From Cryptomeria japonica (lineage: Eukaryota > Streptophyta > Pinopsida > Cupressales > Cupressaceae), in the NCBI RefSeq assembly GCF_030272615.1, contig NC_081405.1, forward strand, positions 646,974,920 to 647,038,919: 64,000 nt of DNA, given 5' to 3'. A program made the translations under genes and the position numbers. Of this stretch, positions 22,304 to 35,443 are shown one piece after another. Position 1 is the first letter of the stretch. The number at the start of each line of letters is the position of its first letter. The notes beneath the pieces are model-generated. The model saw only the letters and a list, made by a program, of their open reading frames with translations. It ran no database searches and had not been told where the DNA came from.

Positions 22304-23743
22304 TGGTAGGGAGGATCCTAGTTGCTAGAGTCAGCTTGACTCACTATAAGGCTTTCTTCCTAGCCTAACCCAGTAATGCTCCTCTCACTATTCCCCTAAT
22401 CCACTCTAGGTCCTCACTACCGAGGTTTGATACTCTTCTCTATGTGAATTCACTTTCATAAATCCACCAACTCACTAATCCACCAGATCTCACCAGCCAC
22501 CTTGCAGGGTTTACTCAACCATGGATTATACCTACAACTTCTTCTAAGTTGTTTTCCTCCTCATGCTTGAATCTTCTCTACCTTTAATCCCATCTTCCTT
22601 TGGTCTGAGGCTGATAGCCTAGACTCCGGTCTACCCTACAAGTGATTTCCCTTGGGTCACTGATACCTAGCCGGGCTCTCATCAAGCTCACCTAGGGCCA
22701 GTTTACTGAAATGTCCGACGCCATTCCTTGGTCTGTTATAAATGGAACCCTATTGTACATGATTGGCTCTTCTTGACAACCTCCAATGGTCATGTGGATC
22801 CCACGATGGAGAGTCAAGACAAAGCCATGTTTATGACTACTTGACACCAACAAAAAATAAGAAACAAAATGACAACCTATTTACAAAACCGAGCATGGCA
22901 CGAACACAAAATTGGAACTCACAGAATGCAGAAAAGAAACATCTACTCTATCACATGGGCATTTACAAATTAAGCCATTATTTATAGAATTCTAATAAAA
23001 TAACCAGAAAATGATCTTCTATTTTTTTTGCACAGAAGTTTGATTTTGTGGAACTAACACATCCAACAATCCAAAAATCCAACCCCTTATAGAATTCCCA
23101 TTAGGTCTTTTATATCCTCTACGACATGTCATGACAACATCCCTAACGGACGAGATTGAACTTGACACAATCGGTTTCCCACTGTAACTGTCTTTCAACC
23201 TCCATCGGGTCATCGGGTTCGCACTGCAATGCTAATCAAGACGTCCCATGGCGGTTTACAACTCGCATGTTTACCTATCAAGTCATCGGAGTAGTCGCAA
23301 AACACTTACCCCAACATCTGATGGCATTTCGCACATTGCACACTTCCACATTGGTTTCCATCGGGTCATCGAGTTAGCATCGAGATAGTCTTTCTGATGG
23401 CCGATGGTGCGTTCCAAACCACATGCTTTCCTATCAGGTCATCGGGTTAGCCGAAAACATGTCTTGCCGATACCCGATGGCTCCACAATAGACTCACTCT
23501 TCTCGCTCGACTCCACTTGCGACCTCATCGACCTATCAAGGTAGGTAGAAAATAGTCTCGCCGATAGTCGATGGCACCTCATCGGGTTAACAGGATAGGT
23601 AAGTCGATACATGAAATTTTCAAAGGAAGTCAAAATGCACTCCAAGCTCCAAAGTGACAACCTAATGGACAAACACCAGTCCTTATGCCAAAATTGCCAA
23701 AATTTGAAAGGGTCTTTGTTCACCCTTAGGTGCTCCTGCACCA
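22304..23743 (-). repeat. gypsy-1 5' LTR
   Basis: Partner of 16251-17682, carrying an 8-bp internal duplication near 23690. Followed inward by a 3-bp spacer and the primer site. Confidence 0.9.
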
Positions 23744-23748
23744 GCGAA

Positions 23749-24405
23749 AGCTACGATGACCTAGTGACATGTATCTACACCAACAATTTTCCCCCAGCAT
23801 CCACGCTTGTGTAAGATGCGTAAAAATACTCTTGAGGACTGGGAATGGTTCTTCAATGAGTCATCGCCACATGGGTAGACACTAGGTACTGCTGAAGTTC
23901 CCCCACTAGACACCTTAGAGTAGTGGCCCACCCTTATATTTGTCTGAACATCGTGATAATTTCAGTGCAAGGGGATAGTAGGTTTTCCCCCCAAGATACT
24001 CACCATAAGGCTCGTGTGGGATGAGATAAAAAATACTTGGCTTAGCATAAGCTACTTGTAGCTTTCCAGGGAGAGTGTGATAGGGTCATTCTTCTAGTCC
24101 TAGAGGCCCCTAGCTATTCTCTCATGAAAAAGGCAAAATTAGTGAATACACCCCTCAAGGTGTCCCTACACTTGAGCTAATAGAGATTCTAGGTTGTGGG
24201 CTGAATTTATCGCCATGTGAACATTGACCTTAGGATAAAAAAGTATTTGATGTGTTTTCAATTGTGTTTATACCCGTGGAAATTGGGCTGAATTTGGCCT
24301 ATGAACATACACATTGACGTTAATTTTTATGCTATCACTAGTTGTAACAACCATTGTGTCTTCTTGTTTGCAATGTTTGACTTGAATGGGTACAAAAAAT
24401 TTATG
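23749..24405. other. Unassigned spacer
   Basis: Continuation of the DNA into which gypsy-1 inserted. No domain recognised; C-tracts at 23786 and 23975 only. Confidence 0.4.
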
Positions 24406-25765
24406 TACATGTTTTTATATGTATATATGTACATGTATGTGTGTGTATGCATGCGTGTATGAGTACATTTGTATATGTGTATATGTGTGCGTATGGGTAT
24501 ATGTATGTACATGTGTGTATGTATGTGTGAGTATGTACATGTATGTGTGTGTATATGTGTGTGTATGTGTGTGTATGTGTGAGTATATGTGTGAGTATAT
24601 GTGTGAGTGTGTGTGTGTATGTATGTGTTTGTATTTGTATGTATGTATGTATGCATGTATGTATGCATGTATGAATGTATGTATGTATGCGTGAGTATGT
24701 GTGTATGAGTATGTGTATGCATATATGTATGTATGTGTATGTGTGTGAGTATGTGTGTATGTGTGTGTAGATGCATGTAATATGTATGTAGATGTATGTA
24801 GATGCATTCATGCATGTATGTATGTAGATGTATCTATGTATGTGTAGGTGTAGATGTATGTACATATATGCATGTATCTATGTAGATGCATGTATGTATG
24901 AATGTGTAGATGTATGTATATGCATGTGTGTATGTATGTATGTGAATGTGTACATGTATGCATGCATGTGTGTGTGTATGTATATGTATGTGTATGTGAA
25001 TGCATATGTGTATGTGTCTATGTATGTGTATGTGTATGTGTGAGTATGTATGTATGTGTATGTGTATGTGTATGTGTTTGTGTGTGTGTATGTGTGTATG
25101 CATATGTGTATATGTATGTGTGTATGTGTGACTGTGTGTGTGTGTTTATATGTCCATGTGTGTGTATGTGTATATGTATGTGCACACATGTGTGTGCATA
25201 TGTATGTATGTGTATATGTGTGTGTGTATGTACATGTGTGTATGTGTGAGTATGTACATGTATGTATGTGTGTGTATATGTGTGTGTGTATGTGTGAGTA
25301 TGTGTGAGTATATGTGTGAGTTTATGTGTATGTGTGTGTATGCATGTGTGTATGCGTATGTGTGTATGTATGTATGTGTGTATGTGTGAGTATGTGTGTA
25401 TGAGTATGTGTATATGTATATATGTATGTATGTGTATGTGTGTGAGTATGTGTGTATGTGTGTGTAGATGCATGCAATATGTATGTAGATGTATGTATGT
25501 ATGTATATGTATATATGTATGTATGTGTATGTGAGTATGTGTGTGTAGATGCATTTAATAGGTACATGTTATAGATATATGCATGCATGCATGCATGTAT
25601 GTATGTATGTATGTAGATGTATGTATATATGTAGATGTATGTATATATGTAGATGTATGTATATATGTGTAGATGTATGTGTAGATGTAGATGTATGTAC
25701 GTATATGCATGTATGAATGTAGATGTATGTGTGTATGTGTATGTGTGAGTATGTGTGTATGTGTA

Positions 25766-25804
<39 letters not shown>

Positions 25805-25904
25805 ATGTGTGTATATGTATGTATATAGATATATGTATATGTATGTGTGTATATATATATGTGTATATGTGTGTATATGTATATGTGTATATGTATGTGT
25901 GTAT
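24406..25904 (+). repeat. TG/TATG satellite, 1.5 kb, with higher-order duplication
   Basis: Continuous TGTATG/TGTGTG repeat. A segment containing GTGTGTAGATGCATG-AATATGTATGTAGATG occurs at 24765 and 25462, and the preceding 250 bp also match, so a unit of about 700 bp is duplicated. Frames of His/Thr/Tyr or Cys/Val/Tyr repeats are artefacts. Confidence 0.9.
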
Positions 25905-26283
25905 TGTTGCAAGGTATGCACCCTTGGTCTCCTTGTGTTGTGCAGTGAAGTGATCAGGTTTGTGACATGGCTTAATCGCCCCCTGTGGATTCTATAAGTC
26001 TAGTGGTTGTATCAAGCATTAATAGGTCGATCTTTTGGTGCAACGACAACCACACTTGTAACAAGTGGTATCAGAGCTTTTTCATAGGTTCAAACCCCTC
26101 ACTTGTGCTGGGGGGGGAGGGGATTGTTGCAAGGTGTGCGCCCTTGGTCTCCTTATGTTGTGCAGTGCAGTACTTGGGTTTGTGACATGGCTTAATTGCC
26201 TCCTGTGGATTCTATAAGTCTAGTGGTTGTATTGGGCATTAATAGGGCAATCTTTTGGTGCAACGATAACCACACTTGTAACA
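25905..26283 (+). mobile_element. TRIM: 379-bp miniature LTR retrotransposon
   Basis: Two 159-bp terminal repeats (25905-26063 and 26125-26283, about 90% identical by eye, both TGTTGCAAGG...TTGTAACA) flank only 61 bp. That interior holds PBS TGGTATCAGAGC (26066-26077) and a polypurine tract ending GGGGGGGGAGGGGAT just before the second repeat. The target duplication TGTAT is at 25900-25904 and 26284-26288, although the host is a TGTATG satellite so chance agreement is possible. No coding capacity; mobilised in trans. Nearly all residual interior is signal sequence. Confidence 0.92.
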
Positions 26284-26690
26284 TGTATATGTATATGTAG
26301 GTGTGTATGTGTGACTGCGTGTGTATATGTATGTGTACATATCCATATGTGTGTATGTATACTATATGTATACATGTATGTGTACATAGATGTATATGTA
26401 CATGTATGTGTATGTGTGTATATATACGTGTGTATGTCTATATATATGTGTGTGTGTGTGTGTGTATGTGTATATGCACGTATGCACATATGTATATGTA
26501 TACGTATATGTGTATGTGTGTATGTATGTATGTGTATGTGTGTATGTCTATATGCATATGTGTATGTGTGTATGTATGTAGATGTGTATGTGCATGTATG
26601 TGTGTGTACATATGTAATATGTGTGGATGTGTATGTGTAGATGTGTATATGTAGATGTGTATGTGTAGATGTGTATGTGGGTAAATGCAT
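26284..26690 (+). repeat. TG/TATG satellite continued
   Basis: Same simple-sequence type as 24406-25904, resumed after the TRIM. Confidence 0.9.
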
Positions 26691-27155
26691 GAACTTGTAT
26701 CACAATTTCGACCAAGTATGCATAGTCTGGCCAGACTACAACCGGGCCGCGTGGCGCCTGTGGGGTGCTGAAATGGTGCCAAGAGTCCGGTCGGACCCGG
26801 TCTAGTAGGAGTATCGGTTATATAAACCGATTTTTTCAGCACCAACCCCCATTCGCACCCTAAGGAGCTTTAGGAGTTCGGCCGGACTTAGAAGGAGCTT
26901 ATTTCCAGCCCCCATTTTTTCAGGTAGGTTTATTTTTTTCCCTTTTTTTTTGTTTTGTATTTGTAATTAATTTTTTTTATATATTTATTGCTATAATTAT
27001 TTTTATTGAATAGTTTATCAAAATTTTCAAAATTTTTAGAATGAAAATATTAGAAAAAAAATAAAATTAAACCTAGGAAAATTAAAAAATTCTTTAGAAA
27101 TTTGTTAAAACATGTGCACATATACCTGTTAAATAATTAAAAAAAATTCATTTTT
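26691..27155. promoter_or_regulatory. Single-copy-looking patch with TATA-like element
   Basis: 26725-26900 is GC-richer with near-palindromes AGTCTGGCCAGACT and TCCGGTCGGACC. GGTTATATAAACC (26817-26829) is a good TATA box, itself palindromic, on either strand. It lies between satellites, 1.75 kb upstream of the unidentified gene starting at 28585. A promoter role is inference only. Confidence 0.3.
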
Positions 27156-27247
27156 TCATAAACACACATACATATACATATACACATACATACATACACA
27201 CACAAACACACATACATATACATATACATATAAACACATAAACACAC

Positions 27248-27324
<77 letters not shown>

Positions 27325-27486
27325 CATACATATACATATACACACAAACACACATACACATACATATACACATAAACACATAAACACATAAACACACATA
27401 CATATGTACATATACACATACATACATACACACATACACAAACACACATACATATACATATACACATACATACATACACACACACA

Positions 27487-27522
<36 letters not shown>

Positions 27523-27748
27523 AACACACATACATATACATATACACATACATACATACATACACACATACACCCACATACACATACACATGCATGCATG
27601 CATGCATGCATACACATACGTGCACATCTACACACATACATGCATATATACACACATACATACACGCGTACATATACACATACATACATACACACATACA
27701 CAAACACACATACATATACATATACACATACATACATACACACACACA

Positions 27749-27782
<34 letters not shown>

Positions 27783-28007
27783 AACACACATACATATACA
27801 TATACACATACATACATACATACACACATACACCCACATACACATACACATGTATGCATGCATACACATACATGCACATCTACACACATACATGCATATA
27901 TACACACATACATACACACGTACATATACACATACATACATACACACATACACAAACACACATACATATACATATACACATACATACATACACACACACA
28001 AACACAT

Positions 28008-28040
<33 letters not shown>

Positions 28041-28406
28041 AACACACATACATATACATATACACATACATACATACATACATACACACATACACCCACA
28101 TACACATACACATGCATGCATGCATGCATGCATACACATACGTGCACATCTACACACATACATGCATATATACACATATACATAGACGCGTACATGTACA
28201 CATGTATGTATGCGTGTAAATATGCATCTATGTGTGTGTACATGTGCACACATGTGGGTGTATGTGTGTGTACATGTATATATGTATATACATATATGTG
28301 TTTATGTGTGCATGTGTGTATGTATGTATGTAGGTACAATATGTATGTGTATGTACATGTATGTGTGTATGTGTATGTGTTTGTGTATGTGTATGTACAC
28401 ATGCAT
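27156..28406 (-). repeat. CA/CATA satellite with three 250-270 bp higher-order units
   Basis: Opposite strand polarity to 24406-26690. GTGCACATCTACACACATACATGC-type landmarks recur at about 27620, 27872 and 28142, giving periods of 252 and 270 bp, each preceded by a GCATGCATGC cluster. After about 28200 the polarity switches back to TG. Long frames (up to 421 codons) are repeat artefacts. Confidence 0.9.
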
Positions 28407-28938
28407 TTAATTTTAATGTTTCTTTAAAGTAATTTCTATAAAATGTTTCAATTAATTTGAATTGTACTTTAAATTATAATTGTATATCATTTTGAAATAT
28501 GTTTGAATTAGTTTAAAATAGGTTTGAATAATTATTTTTAAAATCTTTTTCTTTTATAATTATGTACATACAAATATTTTCCACATGGCCGATCATGCAT
28601 CAGATAGCAGTGTTCATCGCGAGGGCACTGACCAGACATCTAGATGTTCTAGTCAAATTCCTTCTACTGATAGTGATGTCAGGGCTTGACTTTTTAGTGA
28701 AACCACTCAGGCCCTACAACGTGCTCTAGGCCATCTTGCGTTAACATTAGATTCTGCCACTGCCCGGTCTAATAAGGAAAGGGCAGAGACTATTAGGGAT
28801 GAGTTGATACATATGATTTATACTATTTGGACATATAATCCTTATGATGATATGTCCATTGATTCTTTCTATATCTCTCTTTCTTGAAGTGTCATTGACA
28901 TGGTGAAATGAGAAACCATGAACAGGGATGTATCTTCT

Positions 28939-30570
28939 TGATAGGGTTTGCCTAGCTTGCTCACACTTCACCTAGTTGGTGTTGCTCAATTCCACCAACC
29001 TCACTAGGTCTAGCTATGCTCCAAGACCTCCAAGTCCTTCCCAATCTTTGCTAGGAATTTCTCTTTTCCAATCTCAAGGTGTTTGCAACAAGTGTTTGAC
29101 TAAGAACCCTACCATTTCAATGTGTTTCCCATATACTCAATCTTGCAATATTGACAACAACTTATCAATTTCTCACTTTTCACCCCCATGCTATTGTGAG
29201 TCATTGCAGAGGTGTGGAGGTGGCATTTACAATGGAATGAATTAAATTTGGTCCATTTGAGGTTTTGCAATCTCTATCTTCCTTACCGATTTCATAAATT
29301 TGCATAGAAATAGGGCTACAAGGATGAGCCCCAATTAGGTCTCCTAAATCCCGTTTTTAAGGGTTTTTGGTTTTACGGTCCAAATACCTTGCGAAGAGTT
29401 TTATTTTTCTTCAATCACTCACCCATCCTCAAGAGATTTTGTAGGTTTTAGCTTTCCAACTTACCATACAGTTGCCTAACCCAAAAATGAGGGTTTGCTA
29501 GGGTTTCTAGGCCTTGATCGACAATGACTGTCCAAATTTATGAAATGGGCATCTAAGGGACTTTTCAAGGCTTCTCCTTGTAGTTGCAGCTCTGTATGGA
29601 CCTCATGAATTATCCCAAATGATTTGGTTAAGGTTTTGTATTCACCCCTGCAGTATGTATTCAATTTACACCCTATTTTCTCTAGCCGAGTTGCTCCTGG
29701 ACTCGCCTAGAACAAGGTGGAAACTATGATGAACTCCACTTACAAAACTCCTCCCTGCATATTTACACTATTCATAGGGTTTCCTTCCATGTCCCAATAG
29801 GTTGTGATGGTAGCACAGAGGGATTTTATGGGGCAACCATTTTACACAAATCTGCTATTTACAAGCCAAAACTGGCTGATTGAAAACAAAACAATAAATG
29901 TACTAACATAACCTATCTACAAAGCATGAAATGAAAACAAATAGTGCTGGAACAAACCAAAGAACTTCTATCCAGAACTGGATCAATGGATTTAATCCAT
30001 TTGTGTTCACATTTATGCAAAAGAGGACAAAAACAGTGATAACAGTCCGAAAATGAGTGGTTTCAGATTTTCATTCATACAAAATCAAACTTCCAACCTT
30101 GGTAACCATGAAAAAGGAGGTTTAAATAGTCTTCCCCACATGTGGAGGCATCCTAGGTCAAAGTGCTAACCCTATCTCCACCTAAGCTCTTTTAGGACCA
30201 AAGTTGTCATGACAACTTTTACAACTTTCCACATTTTTTCTTTTCAACTTAAGTAACCTATTACAAGTCATTAATCATGTCTTTTTCAACATTCCTAAGA
30301 CTATTTGAAACCTTTCTAATGCTCTCACAAAGTTATTCCTCTTTTGACCAATAAGAAGGCCATTAACCTACTCAAACTACCACCTACTCACAAAGTGCAA
30401 ACCTAGAAAGGAAACTAAGATAACTAAGCCTACACTTGTCTCAAATCAAACATTACACACATACCTTGGACCCTCCTAAAGTTATTATTAGAAACCTAAC
30501 TTGGCTAAGGTCAGTACAAGCCAAAATTGTAGAAGGACTATGAGCCTAAGTCCTAGGTGCTCCTGCATCA
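28939..30570 (-). repeat. gypsy-2 3' LTR
   Basis: 1632 bp; partner at 42723-44352. Directly preceded by the intact target copy CTTCT. Confidence 0.93.
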
Positions 30571-30599
30571 TTCTCCCAAACAAAAGAAAATTAAGTCAC

Positions 30600-30977
30600 C
30601 TCTTTGGGGATTAGATTCTGATCAATGCCTAACTTCTTGAACTCTGTCTCAAGCACCCATGTAGCCTCAACATCATCCAAAAACTACCACTTGATTAGGT
30701 GTTCCCAATAAATTTGGTGTCTTGTCTTCTTAGCAATCCTTGAATTCAATACCTTTTTAGTCTTTGGACTTGGTTTTACTAGTATTTGAAGGTTATTTAC
30801 ATCATCTGATACCTCTAAGTGATTGCAATATAAACTTGGATTTGGCCCTTTGTAAGCAACTAAGTCTACTATGTTGAAAACTGGTGACAGTCCTATTTCA
30901 CTAGGTAGGTCCACCTTGTATGCATTTTCTCCATACTTGGCTACGATGGCACATGGACCCAGCCTTCTCATCTGCAA
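30600..30977 (-). pseudogene. gypsy-2 integrase C-terminus and chromodomain
   Basis: RRLGPCAIVAKYGENAYKVDL then LSPVFNIVDLV (30977-30850), a linker, and a chromodomain with VLNSRIAKKTRHQIYWEHL and EATWVLETEFKKLG (about 30740-30620). One stop after the HLIKW motif. Confirms chromovirus affiliation. Confidence 0.88.
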
Positions 30978-30995
30978 CTTATTAGGTACGGCTTG

Positions 30996-32111
30996 CTACA
31001 ACCTTGCCTTGTTAAGGTGCACCATGACAAGATCACCTACTTGGAATTGTAAGTTCTTCCTTCTCTCATTAGCCTTTTTCTTGATTTTACTTGTGTTCTC
31101 CATCAATGCTTGCTTGACTGATTCTTGTACCTCTTTCATTGACTGAGAAAAATCTTCAGCATATCCACTCCTTGTTGCTGCATTTCCTAAGTCTTTTAGC
31201 TCCAATATACCCCTTGGGTGAAGACCATAGACCACTTCAAAAGGACTCTTGCTTGTGGTTCTATTTATTGTGTCATTGTAAGCATATTCATCTTGTGATA
31301 ACACTTGATCCCATGTCTGACCATACTCCTTGGTAAGGCACATCAATAAGTTTCCTAAGCTCCTATTAACTACTTCGGTCTGCCCATCTATTTGTGGATG
31401 GTAGGCTGATCCAAAAGACAGGTTGGTGCGAAGATTTTGCCAAAGTGTCTTCCAAAAATGACTCATAAACTTTAAGTCCCTATCAGAAACAATGCTCATG
31501 GGTAAACCATGTACCCTTATCACTTCCTTGAAGAACAAATGAGCTATATGACATGCATCATGAGTAGTCTTTCAAGGTATAAAGTGGGCCATCTTACTAA
31601 ACCTGTCCACTATGACATAAATGCTATCAAATCTGTTCTTTTTCCTTGGTAAACCTACTACAAAATCCATACTAATGCACTCCCAAGGTCTATTTGCTAT
31701 GCAAAGAGGTTGGTATAAACTGACATTTGAAGAAGTTCCCTTGGCCTTTTGATAAACAATACAAGTTTCCACATACTTCCTAACATCTTGATTCATCCTA
31801 GGCCAATAGTAATACCTTTGAACTAACTCTTGAGTCTTGTTGACTCCAAAATGACCACTAAGACTGCCATTATGCTTCTCTGGCATAATATTTTCTCTCA
31901 TTGACCCTCTAGGCACACAAAGTTGTCCTCTAAACAATAACCCATTTTGCAAGGTAAAATCTGAATACTCACTATGAAAATGATTTTGGTACTCTTTGCA
32001 TACCTTGTAGACATTTGAGAAGTCTTCATCATCTGGGTATAGGTCTCTAAAACTGTCAACACCCGTGCTTCTTAAGTGAATTTCTTGGACTGCCAAGAGT
32101 CTCCTGCTCAA
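30996..32111 (-). pseudogene. gypsy-2 integrase
   Basis: In the zinc domain the His pair is kept (EKHNGSLSGH) but the second Cys is Tyr (TCIVYQKAKG). The core has VIVDRFSKMAHFIP and VSDRDLKF for the two Asp, and GQTEVVNRSLGN keeps the catalytic Glu that gypsy-1 lost. One stop at 31572 splits zinc domain plus early core from the rest. Confidence 0.92.
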
Positions 32112-32115
32112 TGCA

Positions 32116-33351
32116 TCAACAACCCAGTTTAGTTGACCTTTTTTTATGCTTGATTGAAAATGTGTAGGCTTGCATATACTTTACCCACTTCATATGTTTG
32201 TGACTGAGTTTTTCTTGTGATTTTAGAAATCTTAAAGCTTGATTGTTTGTGTAGACTACAAATTCCTTAGGAAGGAGATAGTGTCTCCATTTCCTCAAAG
32301 CATGCACTAAAGCATATAACTCCAAGTCATATGAGGAGTATATCCTCTTTGCATCACTTATCTTCTCACTATGGAAAGATATTGGTCTTTCTTCTTGACT
32401 TAGGACAACACCTACTGCAACATTGCTTGCATCACATTCCACTGTGAAGAGTTTCTGAAAACTAGGCAACACCAACACTGGTTGAGTGGCTATCTTTTCT
32501 TTCAAGGTTTCAAAACCTCTATTTTCTTGTTCATTCCACTAAAACTTTGCCTTCATTCCACCTCTAATAGTGTCCAACATTGGTGCACATATAGCACTGA
32601 ATTGCCTAATGAACTTCCTCTAATACTGAGCTAGTCCATGGAAGCTTCTCGCCCCTGTTGGTGACTTAGGAGTACGCCAATTTACTATGGCTTCAACCTT
32701 GCTAGGATCCATCTTGAGATTCCCATGTGAAAATACAAACCCAAGGTAAACCAACTCCTGTTTAACAAATTCACACTTGTCCAAGTTCATGGTTAGCTTC
32801 TCTTCATACAATCTTTGTAGCACAATTTGCAAATGATTAACATGATCTACCCTATCCTTACTGAAAATGAGAATATCATCTAAATATACCACCACAAATT
32901 TACCTATGAAGTCTTTCATCACCTCATTCATGAGCCTCATGAAGGTGCTTGGAGCATTAGATAAGCCAAATGGCATTACAAGCCATTCATAAAGACCCTC
33001 TATTGTCTTGAATGTTGTTTTCCATTCATCACCCTCCTTAATCCTAATCTGGTGGTATCCACTTTTAAGGTCAATCTTGGTAAATTATTTCGCTTCCCCT
33101 AAACAATCCATTAGGTCTTCTATTGTAGGAATTGGAAACATATATCTAATGGTGATCCTATTTATATCCCTAGAGTTAGTGCACAATCTCCAAGTACCAC
33201 CTTTCTTTGGGGCTAAAATGGTAGGTATGGCACAAGGGCTAATGCTTTTCCTAATTAGGCCTTGGTCTAAAGGCTCTTGGATTTGTTTGGCAATCTCAAA
33301 ATTTTGTTGGGGAGTCATCTTGTAAGCTGCCTTGTTAGGTAAGGATGCCAT
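32116..33351 (-). pseudogene. gypsy-2 reverse transcriptase and RNase H
   Basis: RT landmarks in order: [75 protein letters not shown] (YLDD). The RNase H domain follows (ECDASNVAVGVVL, SSYDLELYALVHALRKWRHY, TNNQALRFLKSQ). Stops near 33085, 32620 and 32540 break the frame. It aligns nearly collinearly with gypsy-1. Confidence 0.92.
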
Positions 33352-33489
33352 GGGTATAAAGTCTATTTGATGGCTTATGACTCTTTTAGGAGGTAAGGTG
33401 GCTGGCTATCCATCACTCACTATCCCTTTGAACCGTTTCAATAGGTCTTGAACCTCTATTGAAAAATATGGCTTTTCTTTCTTGTCTTC

Positions 33490-33954
33490 CTATTTAAGCT
33501 TCATCACTAATGCAAACCCTATACCTTCACCTTCCACAAGTCTCTTCAAGAACTGTTTTTCACTCACTAAGAGGACATTAGGACCTGCTGCTCTCTTTTC
33601 ACCTTGCTCAAGAATAAATTGAATCTTGAATGTGACTCCATCTTTCTTGAATGAATATGCATTCTTGGCTCCATCATGAATAGCTTGTCTATCAAATTTC
33701 CATGGTCTTCTCAATAGAAGATGGCATGCATCCATGGGTAGGACATCGCATAACACTTTGTCCTTATACCTCCCAATGGTGAAATCCACCCATGCTAGCT
33801 CATTGACTAGGACATGTTGGCCTATGTTCAACCAAGTGACCCTATATGGGTTGTTGTGAGGTATCCTTTGTAATTTAAGATTACTCACTACCTCTTCTGA
33901 CACGATATTGTCTGTTGACCCCGAGTCAATGATTACTTTGCAAACTTTGTCCAT
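33490..33954 (-). pseudogene. gypsy-2 aspartic protease
   Basis: 155 codons open. VCKVIIDSGSTDNIVSEE holds the retropepsin active-site D-S-G, and later VLCDVLPMDACHLLLRRPW matches the conserved Ty3 protease C-terminal segment (usually L-L-G-R-P-W; here the Gly is Arg). It would cleave the polyprotein. The best preserved protease in the window. Confidence 0.88.
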
Positions 33955-33960
33955 AATCTT

Positions 33961-34287
33961 TCATTTGATCCTAAACAATGATCTCCTTTGGCTAGGCTCT
34001 TCTCTGACAAGTTTGTTCATCAAAGGCCTTCTTCTCATTAGGTCATCACCTATCTCTGATTCTAAGGAAGCCTCTAAAGTCTTCATGCTCGAAGTCTCTT
34101 CTCGAAGATAGTTCACTCTCCTTTCACTACTCTGTGATGATGATCCCTTCTTTGGACACCTATATGCTAGATGACCAAGCTGATTGCAATGGTAACACTT
34201 CATTGAGGAAAAATATAAGGAACCTCTACCTTGTCCACTAGACCTTCCTCTAAAACCATTGTTTGACCCCCTTCCTCTATTGAATCC
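33961..34287 (-). pseudogene. gypsy-2 gag, zinc-knuckle part
   Basis: Continuation of gag on the other side of element C. It contains an intact knuckle CYHCNQLGHLAYRC (34197-34156), the C-x2-C-x4-H-x4-C consensus for RNA binding, unlike the His to Arg version in gypsy-1. It ends at a stop just before the protease frame. Confidence 0.9.
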
Positions 34288-34292
34288 TCCTT

Positions 34293-35393
34293 TGTTGGCA
34301 TTTTGATAATGTTGTGATTGTCATTGATGGACACAGACTTGCTTTGTGAATACTTTCTTGATGTATGAGATGCTCAACCAGTAATTGTTCCAACTGGTAT
34401 TATGTGTTATAGTCTTTAGACTATCAGTGTTTTGCAGAAAATGTTTACCGGTCACAAATTGACTGAAGATCTCAAGCGGTATGAAGACCTCAAGTGGTTC
34501 GAAGGAACAAAGCGGTAGTTGACATTTTCTGGTTTTCATTTTTCATAATTGGTAATCGGTATATTGTATGAACCAGTATTACTCTGTGACGAGTTATCAA
34601 CCGGTATTTCTGTGATGAGTTATCTTCCACCGACACTTTGGCAATGATTTTGTGTCATGTTACCAAATGTGTCTAGATGCACTGAACCAAGGAACTTTTA
34701 GTTTCATCCTATTGGACCGACATGAAATTAGTTTCCTTAATAAGGACATCATGTCTAGGTTTTGTTATGATGAGAGACGTATGATGTATGAGAAGGTTAT
34801 GTGTGATCTTTGCAGACAAGATTAGGTCTATGTAGAGTGTTGAAGACTGAAGTAATGCTAAAAGTGCATTAACAATGAGCTATCAAGGATCTAACCAAGC
34901 ACATTTTGCTAGTATCTAGATCACCCACTTGTTGATTACTCATATCTTCAACAAGTCTGAAACCCTTAATCGGGTAGGCCTAGCAAAGCCTTTGTAAATC
35001 GTCTAACAAGGTGGTTCACAACTATGGATCTGAAATCCTCTCACAAGGTAGTCTCCTAACAGGACTTATCTCCTAACAGAGATCTAGATTCCTAACAGGG
35101 TCTGTTATGGTAAAGAACATTGTATGACCTTAACCGGTCTGGTTTCTATTCTGTAGATAGTTACTTGTGAGTTTTTGCTCACCGTGGTTTTTCCAAATTG
35201 GGTTTCCACATCAATATCTTATGTTATGGTGATTGTGGTTTTGTGGGTCATTGCTTTATTTTCTATTTGGTTTGCATTTATCTTAACCGGTTTATTAGTG
35301 AATTTGTTATACCGGTTATCTGCTAAACTGATTAGAAGTTTGAGTTTAGTGTTTTTTGGTATACTAATTCACCCCCCCTCTTAGTCTTCATCA
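34293..35393 (+). repeat. Element C 5' LTR
   Basis: Contains many short ACCGGTT/AACCGGT motifs. Ends TTCATCA two bases before the primer site. Confidence 0.93.
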
Positions 35394-35443
35394 ATTGGTA
35401 TCAGAGCCAACCTTTTTATAAGTCTAACCACTTGGAAGGAGAT

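Larger units (their letters stand above)
16251..23743 (-). mobile_element. Full-length decayed Ty3 chromovirus (gypsy-1)
   Basis: LTRs at 16251-17682 (3') and 22304-23743 (5') are about 1.43 kb each and diverged by several percent with small indels. Ends are TGGT...ACCA. The flanks GTGAA (16246-16250) and GCGAA (23744-23748) match at four of five bases, a worn target duplication. PBS TGGTATCAGAGC is at 22300-22289. Domain order on the minus strand is gag, protease, RT, RNase H, integrase, chromodomain, which places it with the Ty3 chromoviruses. Several stops and frameshifts show it is dead. Confidence 0.93.

Noticed and set aside
27137-28402. 421-codon open frame on the minus strand and similar long frames at 24300-26850
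   Set aside because: Cys/Val/Tyr/Met or His/Thr/Tyr repeats read from TG/CA microsatellite in every frame; no real gene.
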